NCBI GenBank assembly: GCA_015068305.1
Contig: SVKV01000001.1
Span: forward strand, 95,259 to 159,258
DNA length: 64,000 bases
Direction of reading: 5' to 3'
Origin: Oscillospiraceae bacterium
GTDB lineage: Bacteria; Bacillota; Clostridia; Oscillospirales; Oscillospiraceae
The position numbers and the translations under genes were made by a program. Positions within the stretch are counted from its first letter, which is position 1, and each line of letters begins with the position of its first letter. Positions 32,401 to 41,962 of this stretch are shown here, piece by piece. The notes under the pieces are model-generated. The model was not told the DNA's origin. It saw only the letters and a list, made by a program, of their open reading frames with translations, and did no database searches.

Positions 32401-33284
32401 ACGTTCACACCCAGCTTTCTCATTTCCTCCAGGAGGACAGCCCGGGGACCCTCTTCCATGGGGGTCAGCGGCATCCGCAGATGCTCCCGGCCGAAGCCCA
32501 TGGCGGACACGGCGGCCTTGGCGGGGATGGGATTGACCTCGCTGAAGAGGGCATTGATCAGCGGCAGCAGATCGCACTGCATTTTGGCAGCGGTTTTGTA
32601 ATCACCGGCGATGCAGGCATCGGTCATGGCAACGGCCTCTTTGGGCACCACATTGGACAGCACGCTGATGGTGCCGGAGCCGCCCATGGCCATCATGGGA
32701 ACGGTCAGGGCATCCTCACCGGAGTAGATGTCAATCTTGTCGCCGCAAAGATGCATCAGCTCCACCATCTGGCTCATGTTGCCGGTGGCTTCCTTCAGTC
32801 CCACGATGTTGGGATGCTCGGCAAGCTTGGCAACGGTTCTGGGCTGCAGGGCGCAGCCGGTTCGGCCGGGGACATTGTAGAGGATCACAGGAACGGTGGA
32901 AGCATCGGCGATGGCGGTGAAATGCTTGATCAGACCGCTCTGGGTGGCCTTATTGTAGTAGGGAGTGACCACCAGAATGGCATCGGCGCCCACCTCGCAG
33001 GCATTTTTGGTATTGTGCAGCACGTGGTCGGTGTTGTTGGTGCCGGTGCCGGCGATGACGGGGACCCGCTTGGCCACCTTTTCCACGGTGAAGCGGATCA
33101 CTTCCTTCTGATCCTCCGGCTCGATGGTGGCGTTTTCGCCGGTGGTGCCCATGACCACGATGGCATTGATGCCGTTTTCAATCTGGAATTCGATGAAACG
33201 GCCCAGAGCCTCGTAATCGATGCCGGTTTCGGTCATGGGGGTGACGATGGCGGTGGCCATGCCGGTAAAGACGGTGTTTTTCAT
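32397..33284 (-). CDS. dapA: 4-hydroxy-tetrahydrodipicolinate synthase
   Basis: DapA condenses pyruvate with aspartate semialdehyde, the branch point of lysine synthesis; the semialdehyde comes from the asd product encoded at 57759. The 295 residues form the expected TIM barrel with the Schiff-base lysine K164 (VGLKEATG), Y136 (VILYNVPGRT) and the GTTGE loop. The start follows AGGAGAGATACACC. It heads the dap operon. The downstream product DapB is coupled by a four-base overlap. Confidence 0.97.
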   Translation of the reverse strand: MKNTVFTGMATAIVTPMTETGIDYEALGRFIEFQIENGINAIVVMGTTGENATIEPEDQKEVIRFTVEKVAKRVPVIAGTGTNNTDHVLHNTKNACEVGADAILVVTPYYNKATQSGLIKHFTAIADASTVPVILYNVPGRTGCALQPRTVAKLAEHPNIVGLKEATGNMSQMVELMHLCGDKIDIYSGEDALTVPMMAMGGSGTISVLSNVVPKEAVAMTDACIAGDYKTAAKMQCDLLPLINALFSEVNPIPAKAAVSAMGFGREHLRMPLTPMEEGPRAVLLEEMRKLGVNV

Positions 33285-33309
33285 GGTGTATCTCTCCTAA
33301 CGGTTGGAA

Positions 33310-33957
33310 TCAGACTTTGTATCTGTTAAAGAAATCGTACAGGGGCGTCAGCTTGTCAAAAAGATCCCCCACCCGGACAGCCAGGCCCGGACCGAAGACC
33401 TCCTCGGAGAAGGGCTCATGGACGGTGCAGCCGATCTGGCCTTTCCAGCCGTAGAACCGCTCCAGCCGGGGATCGTCGCATTTTTCCGGCCGCTTGTAGG
33501 TATCGGCGGTGATGGTGATGCCGGTGTCCCGCTCCACCTTTTCAATCATAGCCAGGAATTCATCGGGCTTTGCGGCGATATCCCGGCGGAACTGCTTCAT
33601 CACCGCAGGCCGGGCCCGCCAGAGGAAGAAGCCGTAGTGCACTTCGTCGGGGTTGATCTCAAAGTACAGACAGGGATTTTCCGCCCACCACTCCACATCC
33701 TGCCGGATGCAGATCCACAGACTCTCCTTGTAGGGCACCGGATGGTGCATCCGGGCATCCCGGTAGATTCTGGAAACCTTCAGCAGTTCACCGCTCTTTT
33801 CGATGAAGGGCTGAAACAGCTCCCTGCCCAGGGCCTTGGTGGGCTCATACAGATAGTTTACATAATCTTTCTTGTGTTCCAGGAACCATTCCCGGTTGTT
33901 GTTCAGCCGGATGCCCCAGAGAAAATCCACAGTCTCGGGGGAATAACCTTCAAACAT
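33310..33957 (-). CDS. DUF2461 family protein
   Basis: The 215-residue cytoplasmic protein matches the DUF2461/TIGR02453 family: NNNREWFLEHKKDY near residue 20, SRIYRDARMHHPVPYKESLW in the middle, and CLYFEINPDEVHYGFFLW. The family's biochemical role is unknown. It lies 25 bases upstream of dapA on the same strand and 17 bases after the phosphoesterase, so it is probably transcribed with both, but no functional link to lysine synthesis is evident. Confidence 0.85.
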   Translation of the reverse strand: MFEGYSPETVDFLWGIRLNNNREWFLEHKKDYVNYLYEPTKALGRELFQPFIEKSGELLKVSRIYRDARMHHPVPYKESLWICIRQDVEWWAENPCLYFEINPDEVHYGFFLWRARPAVMKQFRRDIAAKPDEFLAMIEKVERDTGITITADTYKRPEKCDDPRLERFYGWKGQIGCTVHEPFSEEVFGPGLAVRVGDLFDKLTPLYDFFNRYKV

Positions 33958-33974
33958 AGGTGTTTGCCTCTTTC

Positions 33975-34646
33975 TTATTCGTCTAAATAGCTGGGATGAT
34001 AGTGGGTTTTGTAGATCACCTGGCCATGGTCCCTGGGCCGGTGGGGTTTTTCGGGGATCTCAATGATGTAGCGCTCAAAGGCATTGATGACCCGGGTGCC
34101 GTTATAGTTGATTTCCCGGGGTACATTCTGCCCGTAGGTCACATGGACATGGCCGTGGAGCAGGAAGGCCGGACGGTATTTGTCCAGAAAATCCGTCAGG
34201 GCCTGGAAGCCCCAGTGGGCCGGATCCTCCGCATCTCCCAGACCGGCGGGGGCCGCGTGGGTCACCACGATGTCCACGCCTTTATGCCGCCAGAGCCGGA
34301 ACCGGAGCTTGCGGATCCGGTGGCGCATCTGCCATTCCGTATACTGGTAGGGACCGGGATGATATTTCCGGCAGCCCCCAAGACCGATGATCCGGACACC
34401 GTTGAACATGACAAAATGGTCATCGATGGGATCGCAGCCCTCAGGGGGATTGATCTGGTAGCGCACATCGTGATTTCCTGCCACATAAAGCACCGGGCAT
34501 TTGGCCACGGTGACCAGAAAAGACAGGTAGGCGGCATTGAGATCGCCGCAGGAGATGATCAGATCGATGTCATCCAGCTTTCCGGGGGTATAGTAGTCCC
34601 ACAGGGCAGCGCATTCTTCGTCGGAAACAGCCAGAATTTTCATCAC
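33975..34646 (-). CDS. Metallophosphoesterase
   Basis: The 223-residue protein has the calcineurin-type metal motifs: ISCGD (about 31-35), GNHD (58-61), VVTHAAP and HGHVHVTYG near the C terminus. The first motif is unusual: where DxH is expected after the first strand, the sequence reads SDEEC, so one metal site may be altered. Substrate unknown. The start ATG overlaps the stop of the upstream BMP-type gene by four bases, suggesting coupled translation of the two. Confidence 0.85.
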   Translation of the reverse strand: MMKILAVSDEECAALWDYYTPGKLDDIDLIISCGDLNAAYLSFLVTVAKCPVLYVAGNHDVRYQINPPEGCDPIDDHFVMFNGVRIIGLGGCRKYHPGPYQYTEWQMRHRIRKLRFRLWRHKGVDIVVTHAAPAGLGDAEDPAHWGFQALTDFLDKYRPAFLLHGHVHVTYGQNVPREINYNGTRVINAFERYIIEIPEKPHRPRDHGQVIYKTHYHPSYLDE

Positions 34647-36595
34647 ACCGGCTCCTTTACAGCAGGGATGGAATCCCGGTAAATACCCAGTTCCCGGACG
34701 ATGGACTGACTGATGGGCAGAATTTCGTCAAAGGAGGGGATGGAGCCGATGACATTGGAGCAGAGCCAGTCCATATGCAGCAGCTCATCGGGGGTAAAGG
34801 TGGCGGTGCCGTCATTTTTCACGGTGCCGTCCTGGGCTACGATCTTCCGGGCGAAGGGATCCAGGGTGTGGTTGATGATACTCTTTTCCAGAAGATGGGC
34901 CAGGGCTTTTACACCCTCCGGCAGCCGGTCGGACATATTCAGACCGATGACGCCGGAGTCCATGCCCAGCCAGTAGTTGACAGCCGTGGGGTTCTTTTCG
35001 TCCTTTTTCATGCCGGACAGGATGGCCCGGACCACTTTTTCATAGAATCCGCCCCAGAGCCATACCGGAGAAGCCAGGGCGATCAGACCGCCCCGGTCAT
35101 CCATCAGATAGGTGCCGTAGTTGCAGAATTCCAGGTAAATTTTATTGAGGGTGGGCACATCCCGGTTGGAGATGACCCGGATGCCGTCCCGGAAGAAGTC
35201 TGCCTGGGGACTTCCCTCGCAGCAGGACCAGCGCAGTTCGATCTGGGCCCGGGGATTGGTCATCTGGGCACCCAGGGCGAAGGCGTTGATGGAGGCGGGA
35301 ACGCCGAAAATGGGATTGGAGGCCACATAGCCGATTCGGTCGTTCTGAGCCATGGCACCGGCAATGGCTCCGGTGATGAACTTGGCCTCGTAGATCCGGC
35401 CGTAATAGGTCCGGACCGAGGAATAGGGCTGATCCACGGAGCAGTTGAAGAACTGGACCTTGGGATATTTGACTGCGAATTTTAAGGTGGCCCGGCTGAG
35501 CTTGGGGGCGGTGGTGAAGACCACCTGGGCGCCGTCGGCCACAGCCTGCTCCAGAGCCTGGTCCATTTCCTCGGGGGTGTTGGCGTCAAAATAGCTCTTG
35601 CAGACGATCTTGTCGCCGAAGGTCTCTTCCAGATACCGGCGGGCATCCTCATGGCCCAGGACCCAGGCGCTGGCCTTGGGGTCCAGCTGATGGACGAAGG
35701 CCAGGTGGACATGGTCCGGCACGGAGGAGATGATCCGGGTGATGATGCCGGGCTTGGTTTCCGGCACCGGATCGGGATCGGTCTTGACCTCGGACTGCCG
35801 GGTGCTGGAGATCACATCCGGCCAAAGGGCACCCAGGGATTTTTTCAGCTCCGTGGCGGTCATCCGGCCCAGATCCTTATACGGATGCACCTGCAGCCAC
35901 AGCAGCAGGGCCTCCTCCGGCAGAATATCCGTATGATCCGTATTCACTGCCTGGAAGGCTTCCTGGAAATAGAGGAAGTAGGCATTGAGGGTACGGCGCT
36001 CGTCTTCGGTCCAGACTTCGCCGGGCTCCTTGCCCATGCAGGCCAGCAGCTTTGCATAGTCGCCGGGACGGCGGAACTGGACGGAGTAGAGCTTGGATAC
36101 CTTATAGAAGTCCAGAAATTCGTAGTAGGCTTTGATACGGGGATCGTCGCTCATGGGCGGAAGGATCCGCTTGACGGTTCCGGGAATCCGGGGGGCGTCA
36201 AAATAGCGCAGGACAGAAACCCGCTTGTTGCCCTCCTGGACATAGAAATCGCCCAGATACTCATAGCAGAGGATGGGCTCCCGGATGCCGGTTTCGCCCA
36301 GATGGTCCCGGCAGAGGGTGTACCACTTTATGGCGAACTCGCTGTCCGGGCCCAGCAGGGGCAGGAAGGAGGCGGTGAAGGCGGTGATCCGGCCGGCAGA
36401 TTTGGTGCCCACGATCCGGTTGCTGGGAATATCCACCAGACCCAGTTCCTGGATCACGTCACCCTCTCTTCCGCCCAGAATATCATCAAGAACGGCAGGA
36501 TGGGGGGACTTTCCTTCTGCGGTCAGTTCCTTGAACTCTTTCTTTCCGCGGCTCAGCGCGGTCATGTATTCTTCTTTTGCAATTTGAAAATCCAT
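34643..36595 (-). CDS. Cytoplasmic BMP/PnrA-type binding protein with ParB-like N-terminal domain
   Basis: The 650-residue protein has two parts. Residues 1-250 include a ParB/sulfiredoxin-like segment (YEYLGDFYVQEGNKRVSVL) followed by a helical region. Residues 290-640 look like a BMP-family (PnrA/Med) periplasmic-binding domain (HLAFVHQLDPKASAWVLGHE, VVFTTAPKLS, RIGYVASNPIFGVPASINAF). There is no signal peptide or lipobox, unlike transported nucleoside-binding proteins. The start at 36595 follows GGAGGGCGCC; the upstream ATG at 36616 lacks a site. It may sense a nucleoside-like ligand inside the cell. The gene is translationally coupled to the phosphoesterase. Confidence 0.75.
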   Translation of the reverse strand: MDFQIAKEEYMTALSRGKKEFKELTAEGKSPHPAVLDDILGGREGDVIQELGLVDIPSNRIVGTKSAGRITAFTASFLPLLGPDSEFAIKWYTLCRDHLGETGIREPILCYEYLGDFYVQEGNKRVSVLRYFDAPRIPGTVKRILPPMSDDPRIKAYYEFLDFYKVSKLYSVQFRRPGDYAKLLACMGKEPGEVWTEDERRTLNAYFLYFQEAFQAVNTDHTDILPEEALLLWLQVHPYKDLGRMTATELKKSLGALWPDVISSTRQSEVKTDPDPVPETKPGIITRIISSVPDHVHLAFVHQLDPKASAWVLGHEDARRYLEETFGDKIVCKSYFDANTPEEMDQALEQAVADGAQVVFTTAPKLSRATLKFAVKYPKVQFFNCSVDQPYSSVRTYYGRIYEAKFITGAIAGAMAQNDRIGYVASNPIFGVPASINAFALGAQMTNPRAQIELRWSCCEGSPQADFFRDGIRVISNRDVPTLNKIYLEFCNYGTYLMDDRGGLIALASPVWLWGGFYEKVVRAILSGMKKDEKNPTAVNYWLGMDSGVIGLNMSDRLPEGVKALAHLLEKSIINHTLDPFARKIVAQDGTVKNDGTATFTPDELLHMDWLCSNVIGSIPSFDEILPISQSIVRELGIYRDSIPAVKEPV

Positions 36596-36879
36596 GGCGC
36601 CCTCCGTTGATTCCATAATTTCACACCTATATCATACCCGCTTTTGTCCGGATTTGCAATACCCAACTGACCGGAGGGGGAAAAGGGGCTTTCCGGTGGC
36701 GGGAGGGGAGCGGTCAACAAACTTGAAAAAACTGTCGAATTATATCGATAGGACTGTATTTTTTGTCCCGTAATTTGTATAAAATGCTGAAAAGCCTATG
36801 GACAAAATCAATAATTTGCGTTATTATATCAGCATACAATGCGGTCAATCTGCCGCGATATTTGAAAGAGGTGACAGTT

Positions 36880-38205
36880 ATGGCGTTTTCCTTTTTCGGA
36901 GGGATTCATCCCAAAGAAAATAAATGGTACGCTGAAGAGCAGAAGATCATGGAATTCCCGGAACCCGATATTCTGGTGATTCCTATGTCCCAGCACATCG
37001 GCGCTCCCTGCAAGCCCCTGGTCAAGAAGAATGATCTGGTCAAGGTCGGTCAGAAGATCGGCGACAATCAGGGCCTGTGCGTCCCTGTGCACGCATCCGT
37101 TTCCGGTAAGGTCAAGGCTGTGGAAGCCCGTGCCCACTCCAGCGGCACCACCATGATGAGCGTGGTCATCGAGAATGACCATCAGCATACCCTGTGTGAG
37201 GACATTAAGCCCAGAACTCAGGAAGAAGTGGATGCCCTGACCCCTGAGGAACTGATGAACATCATCCGCGAGGGCGGTATCGTCGGTATGGGCGGCGCAA
37301 CCTTCCCCACCCACGTCAAGCTCTCCTCCGGCATCGGCAAGGTGGATACCATCATTGTCAACGCCGGCGAGTGCGAGCCCTACATCGTTTCCGACGACCG
37401 GATCTGCCAGGAGTATCCTGAGAAGATCATCTCCGGTCTGCGGGTCATCATGAAGATCTTCGGCCTGAATGAAGCCCACATCGGCATCGAGGACAACAAG
37501 CCCACCGCTGCCAAGATCCTCCGCCGGACCATCGGTCCCGACGGCGGCATCACCGTGGATGTGCTGCCTGCCAAGTACCCCCAGGGCGCTGAAAAGCAGC
37601 TGATCTATGCTGTCACCGGCCGGGAAGTTCCCTCCGGCGGCCTGCCCGCTGCCGTTGGCTGCGCCGTGTTCAATGCTGCCACCTGTATGGCCATCCATGA
37701 CGTGGTCTATGAGGGCATGCCTCTGATTAAGCGCGTGGTCACCGTTTCCGGCGACATCACCATGGAGCCTAAGAACCTGATGGTTCCCATCGGCACCGCT
37801 TACAACGACCTGCTGGAAGCTGTGGGTCATTCCGAGAACCCCTACAAGGTCATCTCCGGCGGCCCCATGATGGGCGTCACCCAGTACGACCTGAGCGTGC
37901 CCACCACCAAGGGCACCAACGCCATCACCATCCTGGGCCATGCCAACAAGTTCAGCGTGGAAGATTCCCGCTGCATCCGCTGCGGCAAGTGTATCGACGC
38001 CTGCCCCATGAAGCTGATGCCCGTTCTGATGTACAAGGCTCTGTACACCGGTGATGTGGAAGAAATGAAGGCTACCAACATTATGGACTGCATCGAGTGC
38101 GGCAGCTGCGCTTACACCTGCCCCGCCTGCGTGCCTCTGGTTCTGGCCTTCCGCTCCGGCAAGCAGCAGATCCGTATGGCCGCTGCAGCCGCAGCCAAGA
38201 AATAA
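36880..38205 (+). CDS. rnfC: Rnf complex subunit C
   Basis: RnfC is the peripheral NADH-oxidising subunit of the ferredoxin:NAD+ oxidoreductase that pumps sodium or protons. The 441 residues contain the NADH/FMN Rossmann-like region (GGIVGMGGATFPTHVKL, NAGECEPYI) and two 4Fe-4S motifs near the C terminus (CIRCGKCIDACP and CIECGSCAYTCP). The start at ATG 36880 follows GAGGTGACAGTT; a longer open frame upstream lacks a site. First gene of the operon; rnfD follows after 15 bases. Confidence 0.97.
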   Translation: MAFSFFGGIHPKENKWYAEEQKIMEFPEPDILVIPMSQHIGAPCKPLVKKNDLVKVGQKIGDNQGLCVPVHASVSGKVKAVEARAHSSGTTMMSVVIENDHQHTLCEDIKPRTQEEVDALTPEELMNIIREGGIVGMGGATFPTHVKLSSGIGKVDTIIVNAGECEPYIVSDDRICQEYPEKIISGLRVIMKIFGLNEAHIGIEDNKPTAAKILRRTIGPDGGITVDVLPAKYPQGAEKQLIYAVTGREVPSGGLPAAVGCAVFNAATCMAIHDVVYEGMPLIKRVVTVSGDITMEPKNLMVPIGTAYNDLLEAVGHSENPYKVISGGPMMGVTQYDLSVPTTKGTNAITILGHANKFSVEDSRCIRCGKCIDACPMKLMPVLMYKALYTGDVEEMKATNIMDCIECGSCAYTCPACVPLVLAFRSGKQQIRMAAAAAAKK

Positions 38206-38220
38206 GGAGGTGGAAGTCAA

Positions 38221-39219
38221 ATGGCACAGATGAAATATTACTATGAGCTGACGATTTCCAGCTCTCCCCACGTACATTCCCCCGTTACCACCCAGACCAT
38301 CATGCGCGATGTGCTGATCGCTCTGGCTCCCGCGCTGATCGGCTCCGTTTACTTCTTCGGCCTCCGGGCGCTGACCGTCACCATGGTTTCCGCCATTGCC
38401 GCATTCTTCTTCGAGAAGCTGTACTGCTATCTGATGAAGCAGAACGACAAGACCTACGATCTGTCCTGCATCGTCACCGGCGTGCTGCTGGCTTTCGTCT
38501 GCCCTCCCACCATTCCCTACTGGATGATCATCGTCGGCGATGCCTTCGCCATCATCCTGGTGAAGATGCTCTTCGGCGGCATCGGCAAGAACATCGTCAA
38601 CCCCGCTCTGGCCGGCCGTGCCTTCATGTTCAGCTGGCCCGTGGCCATGTCCACCTGGGTCAAGGTCGGCTTCGAGAATGCTGCCAACCCCCTGAATGCA
38701 GCTGACGCTGTCACCGCTGCCACCCCCCTGGCCAATATGCACCAGGGCCTGCTGCCCGAGGCATCCGTTATGGATGCATTCCTGGGCAACGTGGGCGGCT
38801 GCATCGGCGAAACTTCCGCCTTGCTGCTTCTGATCGGCTTTGCATACCTGCTGTACCGCAAGGTCATCACTGCCCGGATCCCCCTGGCTTACATCGGCAC
38901 CGTGGCAGTTCTGAGCTTCCTGTTCCCCATGGGCCAGGACCGGATCACCTGGATGGCTTACCAGCTGTTCACCGGCGGCCTGATGCTGGGCGCCATCTTC
39001 ATGGCAACCGACTATGTCACCTCTCCTCTGACCAAGCTGGGCCAGACCGTCTACGGCATCGGCTGCGGCGTTCTGACCATCATGATCCGCTACTTCGGCG
39101 GCTATAACGAGGGTGTTTCCTACGCCATTCTGATCATGAACTGCTGCGTGGTCCTGCTGGACCGCATCGGCCGTCCCGTGAAGTTCGGCGCACCCAAGAA
39201 GGAGGCGGCTAAGAAATGA
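38221..39219 (+). CDS. rnfD: Rnf complex subunit D
   Basis: A 332-residue membrane subunit, homologue of NqrB, with about nine helices. The covalent FMN attachment threonine lies in DAVTAATPLAN (about residue 168), and the conserved GAIFMATDYVTSPL is present. It passes electrons across the membrane within the Rnf complex. It starts behind AAGGAGGTGGAAGTCAA and overlaps rnfG by four bases. Confidence 0.96.
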   Translation: MAQMKYYYELTISSSPHVHSPVTTQTIMRDVLIALAPALIGSVYFFGLRALTVTMVSAIAAFFFEKLYCYLMKQNDKTYDLSCIVTGVLLAFVCPPTIPYWMIIVGDAFAIILVKMLFGGIGKNIVNPALAGRAFMFSWPVAMSTWVKVGFENAANPLNAADAVTAATPLANMHQGLLPEASVMDAFLGNVGGCIGETSALLLLIGFAYLLYRKVITARIPLAYIGTVAVLSFLFPMGQDRITWMAYQLFTGGLMLGAIFMATDYVTSPLTKLGQTVYGIGCGVLTIMIRYFGGYNEGVSYAILIMNCCVVLLDRIGRPVKFGAPKKEAAKK

Positions 39220-39770
39220 AAACTGAAAATACCGCACTGTACATTCTGCGTCTGGCGCTGACTCTGTTCATCATCGCAGCCGTCGTGGCTGCTGCTCTGG
39301 CAGGCGTCAACTCCATCACCAAGCCCGTTATCGATCAGCTGAATGCCGAAAAGACCCAGAAGGCCATCGAGGCAGTTCTGCCCGGCGGCTTTGATGAGGA
39401 GCTGGCAAACTTCGACAACCAGGGCGGCCTGGTTTCCAAGGTCTACAAGGGCGCAAACGGCTATGCGCTGGAAGTGCTCCCCTCCGGCTTCGACAACACC
39501 ATCACCATGATGGTTGGCGTTGACACCGAGGGCAAGGTCCTGGGCATCAGCATTGTGTCCCACACCGAAACTGCCGGTCTGGGCGCCGTCGCTGCTGCAC
39601 AGACTTCCGCCGGTGAAGCTTTCCGGGGCCAGTTCGTGGGCCAGTCCGGCTCCGTCGGTGTTACCAAGGACGGCGGCACGCTGGATGCCATCACCGGTGC
39701 TACCATCACTTCCCGGGCCATCTGTGTCGGCGTCAATGCCGCGCTGGCTTGCGTGGCCGGTCTGGGTTAA
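39216..39770 (+). CDS. rnfG: Rnf complex subunit G
   Basis: A 184-residue subunit with one N-terminal membrane helix and a large extracytoplasmic FMN domain. The covalent FMN motif is in TGATITSRA (threonines near residue 163). Electrons pass from RnfD or RnfB side through this flavin. The start overlaps the rnfD stop; rnfE follows after 13 bases behind AAGGAGG. Confidence 0.96.
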   Translation: MKTENTALYILRLALTLFIIAAVVAAALAGVNSITKPVIDQLNAEKTQKAIEAVLPGGFDEELANFDNQGGLVSKVYKGANGYALEVLPSGFDNTITMMVGVDTEGKVLGISIVSHTETAGLGAVAAAQTSAGEAFRGQFVGQSGSVGVTKDGGTLDAITGATITSRAICVGVNAALACVAGLG

Positions 39771-39783
39771 GGAGGTAACGTAA

Positions 39784-40428
39784 ATGAATTTCAAGAAACA
39801 GTTCAAAGACGGCCTGCTGGATAAGAACCCCGTGTTCGTTCAGCTGCTGGGTATGTGCTCCACCCTGGCCATCACCACCAGCCTCTTCAACGGCATTGGC
39901 ATGGGCCTGGCCGTTACCATCATCACCATCTGCTCCAACGTGCTGATCTCTGCCCTGCGGAAGGTCATCCCCAATCAGATCCGCATCGCTGCCTACATCA
40001 CCATCATCGCCGGCTTCGTCACCGTTGTCGACCTGCTGCTGAAGGCATACATTCCCGCACTGTCCGAATCTCTGGGCGTGTTCATCCCCCTGATCGTTGT
40101 TAACTGTATGGTCCTGGGCCGTGCGGAAGCATTTGCTTCCAAGAACGGCGTCCTGGCTTCCGCAGTGGACGGCCTGTGCCAGGGCATCGGCTACACCGTG
40201 GCGCTGGTCATCGTCTGCGTGGTCCGTGAGTTCCTGGGCTCCGGCACCTTCGGCGGCGGCCTGCTCAATGGCGGCGAGGGCATCCGGATCCTGCCCGAGG
40301 GCGTTCCGGCCATGCAGATGGTCATGCCCGTGGGCGGCTTCCTGGCAATGGGCTGCATCCTGGCCGGCTTCCAGTACATGACCCGGAAGATGGAAAATGC
40401 TAGAAAAGATAAGGAGGCTGCTAAGTAA
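39784..40428 (+). CDS. rnfE: Rnf complex subunit E
   Basis: A 214-residue membrane protein of the NqrD/RnfE family with six helices (NGIGMGLAVTIITICSNVL, VVNCMVLGRAEAFASKN). Together with RnfA it holds an intramembrane iron-sulfur centre through conserved cysteines, one of them in VVNCMVLGRAEA. The final base is shared with the rnfA start. Confidence 0.96.
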   Translation: MNFKKQFKDGLLDKNPVFVQLLGMCSTLAITTSLFNGIGMGLAVTIITICSNVLISALRKVIPNQIRIAAYITIIAGFVTVVDLLLKAYIPALSESLGVFIPLIVVNCMVLGRAEAFASKNGVLASAVDGLCQGIGYTVALVIVCVVREFLGSGTFGGGLLNGGEGIRILPEGVPAMQMVMPVGGFLAMGCILAGFQYMTRKMENARKDKEAAK

Positions 40429-41012
40429 TGACTGCCAATGCAATTCTCGGTATTATTATCGCGGCTCTCCTGAGCCAGAACTTCATTCTGGTGAAGTTCT
40501 ACGGCATCTGCCCCTTCATGGGCGTTTCCAAGAAGATCGACACCGCCCTGGGCATGGGCATGGCTGTTACCTTCGTTATGGCCCTGGCCTCCGCTGCCTG
40601 CTTCGTGGTCAATAAGCTGCTGGTGGCACTGGGTCTGAGCTACATGCAGACCGTGGCCTTCATCCTGGTCATCGCTTCCATCGTGCAGGTGGTGGAGATG
40701 TTCCTGAAGAAGGCTGTTCCCGCCCTGTACAAGGCTCTGGGCGTCTTCCTGCCTCTGATCACCACCAACTGCGCCGTTCTGGGTGTGGTGCTGGTGAACG
40801 TGCAGAATAACTACAATTTCCTGATCAGCGTCATCAACGGCGCTGCCGGCGGTCTGGGCTTTACCCTGGCCATCGTCCTGTTTGCTTCCGTCCGGGAGCG
40901 GGTGGACAAGGCTGAGAGCCCCGAGTCCTTCAAGGGCTATCCTCTGGCACTGATCGCAGCCGGTTTCCTGGCCCTGGCATTCATGGGCTTCTCCGGCCTG
41001 AGCATTTCCTAA
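40428..41012 (+). CDS. rnfA: Rnf complex subunit A
   Basis: A 194-residue membrane protein of the NqrE/RnfA family, pseudo-symmetric to RnfE, with six helices and the matching cysteine motifs (FYGICPFMGVSKK, TTNCAVLGV). It overlaps rnfE by one base and is followed by rnfB after 13 bases. Confidence 0.96.
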   Translation: MTANAILGIIIAALLSQNFILVKFYGICPFMGVSKKIDTALGMGMAVTFVMALASAACFVVNKLLVALGLSYMQTVAFILVIASIVQVVEMFLKKAVPALYKALGVFLPLITTNCAVLGVVLVNVQNNYNFLISVINGAAGGLGFTLAIVLFASVRERVDKAESPESFKGYPLALIAAGFLALAFMGFSGLSIS

Positions 41013-41025
41013 GGAGGGCAAAATC

Positions 41026-41904
41026 ATGGGTGAAATTTTAATTGCAGTTGCAATTCTGGGCGGTCTGGGTGTCGCCTTCGGCGCCGTTCTGGCTGCCGCC
41101 TCCAAGGTGTTCTATGTGGAGACCGACCCCCGCCTGGACAAGCTGAATGAGTGCCTGCCCGGTGCAAACTGCGGCGGCTGCGGCTATGCCGGCTGTGCAG
41201 GTTATGCAGAGGCTGTTCTCAAAGGCGAAGCTCCCATCGGCAAGTGTGCCTCCGGCGGCAATGAGTGCGCCCAGGCCATGGCTGAGATCATGGGTGTGGA
41301 GGCCGGCGAAGTGACCCGCAAGGTGGCTCTGGTCCGCTGCTCCGGCGAGAAGATCTACGATAAGGACGGCAATCTGGTTCGCGGTGCAAAGAGCAAGGCT
41401 ACTTACGAAGGCTTCAAGGACTGTGTCGCAGCTTCCAAGGTCGGCGGTAACGGCCCCATCTCCTGCAAGTACGGCTGCCTGGGCTTCGGCACCTGTGTCA
41501 AGGCCTGTAAGTACGATGCCATTTCCGTTGTCAACGGCGTTGCCAAGGTCAACGAGGACCGCTGCGTGGGCTGTCTGGCCTGTGCCGCTGTCTGCCCCCG
41601 CCAGCTGATCGTTCCCGTGGAGCCCCACCGGAACGTGGTCATCGCCTGTAACTCCATGGCCAAGGGCGCTGTGACTACCCGCGGCTGTACCGTCGGCTGC
41701 ATCGGCTGCGGTCTGTGTAAGAAGATCTGCCCCGAGGGTGCCATCACCGTCACCAACAACCTGGCAGTCATCGACTACTCCAAGTGCACCAACTGCGGTC
41801 TGTGTGCAACCGTCTGCCCCAAGCATCTGATCAAGGACTCCAACGTGGAGAACCTGCCCGATCCCAGTGTTGTCGTTTCCATGAACGGCCCTGCTGTGAA
41901 GTAA
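41026..41904 (+). CDS. rnfB: Rnf complex subunit B
   Basis: The 292-residue ferredoxin-oxidising subunit has one N-terminal helix, then the Fe-S motif CLPGANCGGCGYAGC (about 39-53), and further cysteine clusters: CVGCLACAAVCP, CIGCGLCKKICP and CTNCGLCATVCP. It accepts electrons from reduced ferredoxin made by fermentation. Last gene of the operon, followed by a strong terminator. The gene order C-D-G-E-A-B is that of clostridial Rnf operons. Confidence 0.97.
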   Translation: MGEILIAVAILGGLGVAFGAVLAAASKVFYVETDPRLDKLNECLPGANCGGCGYAGCAGYAEAVLKGEAPIGKCASGGNECAQAMAEIMGVEAGEVTRKVALVRCSGEKIYDKDGNLVRGAKSKATYEGFKDCVAASKVGGNGPISCKYGCLGFGTCVKACKYDAISVVNGVAKVNEDRCVGCLACAAVCPRQLIVPVEPHRNVVIACNSMAKGAVTTRGCTVGCIGCGLCKKICPEGAITVTNNLAVIDYSKCTNCGLCATVCPKHLIKDSNVENLPDPSVVVSMNGPAVK

Positions 41905-41920
41905 TCCTTTTCAAACAGAA

Positions 41921-41951
41921 ATCCCCTCCCGAATCGGGAGGGGATTTTTTT
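41921..41951 (+). terminator. Terminator of the rnf operon
   Basis: ATCCCCTCCCG (41921-41931) pairs with CGGGAGGGGAT (41935-41945), followed by a run of Ts. It also stands between convergent genes. Confidence 0.9.
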
Positions 41952-41962
41952 GTGTGCAGGGA

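Noticed and set aside
36829..39237. 802-codon minus-strand frame opposite rnfC and rnfD
   Set aside because: Antisense shadow created by codon bias of the rnf genes; no family features.
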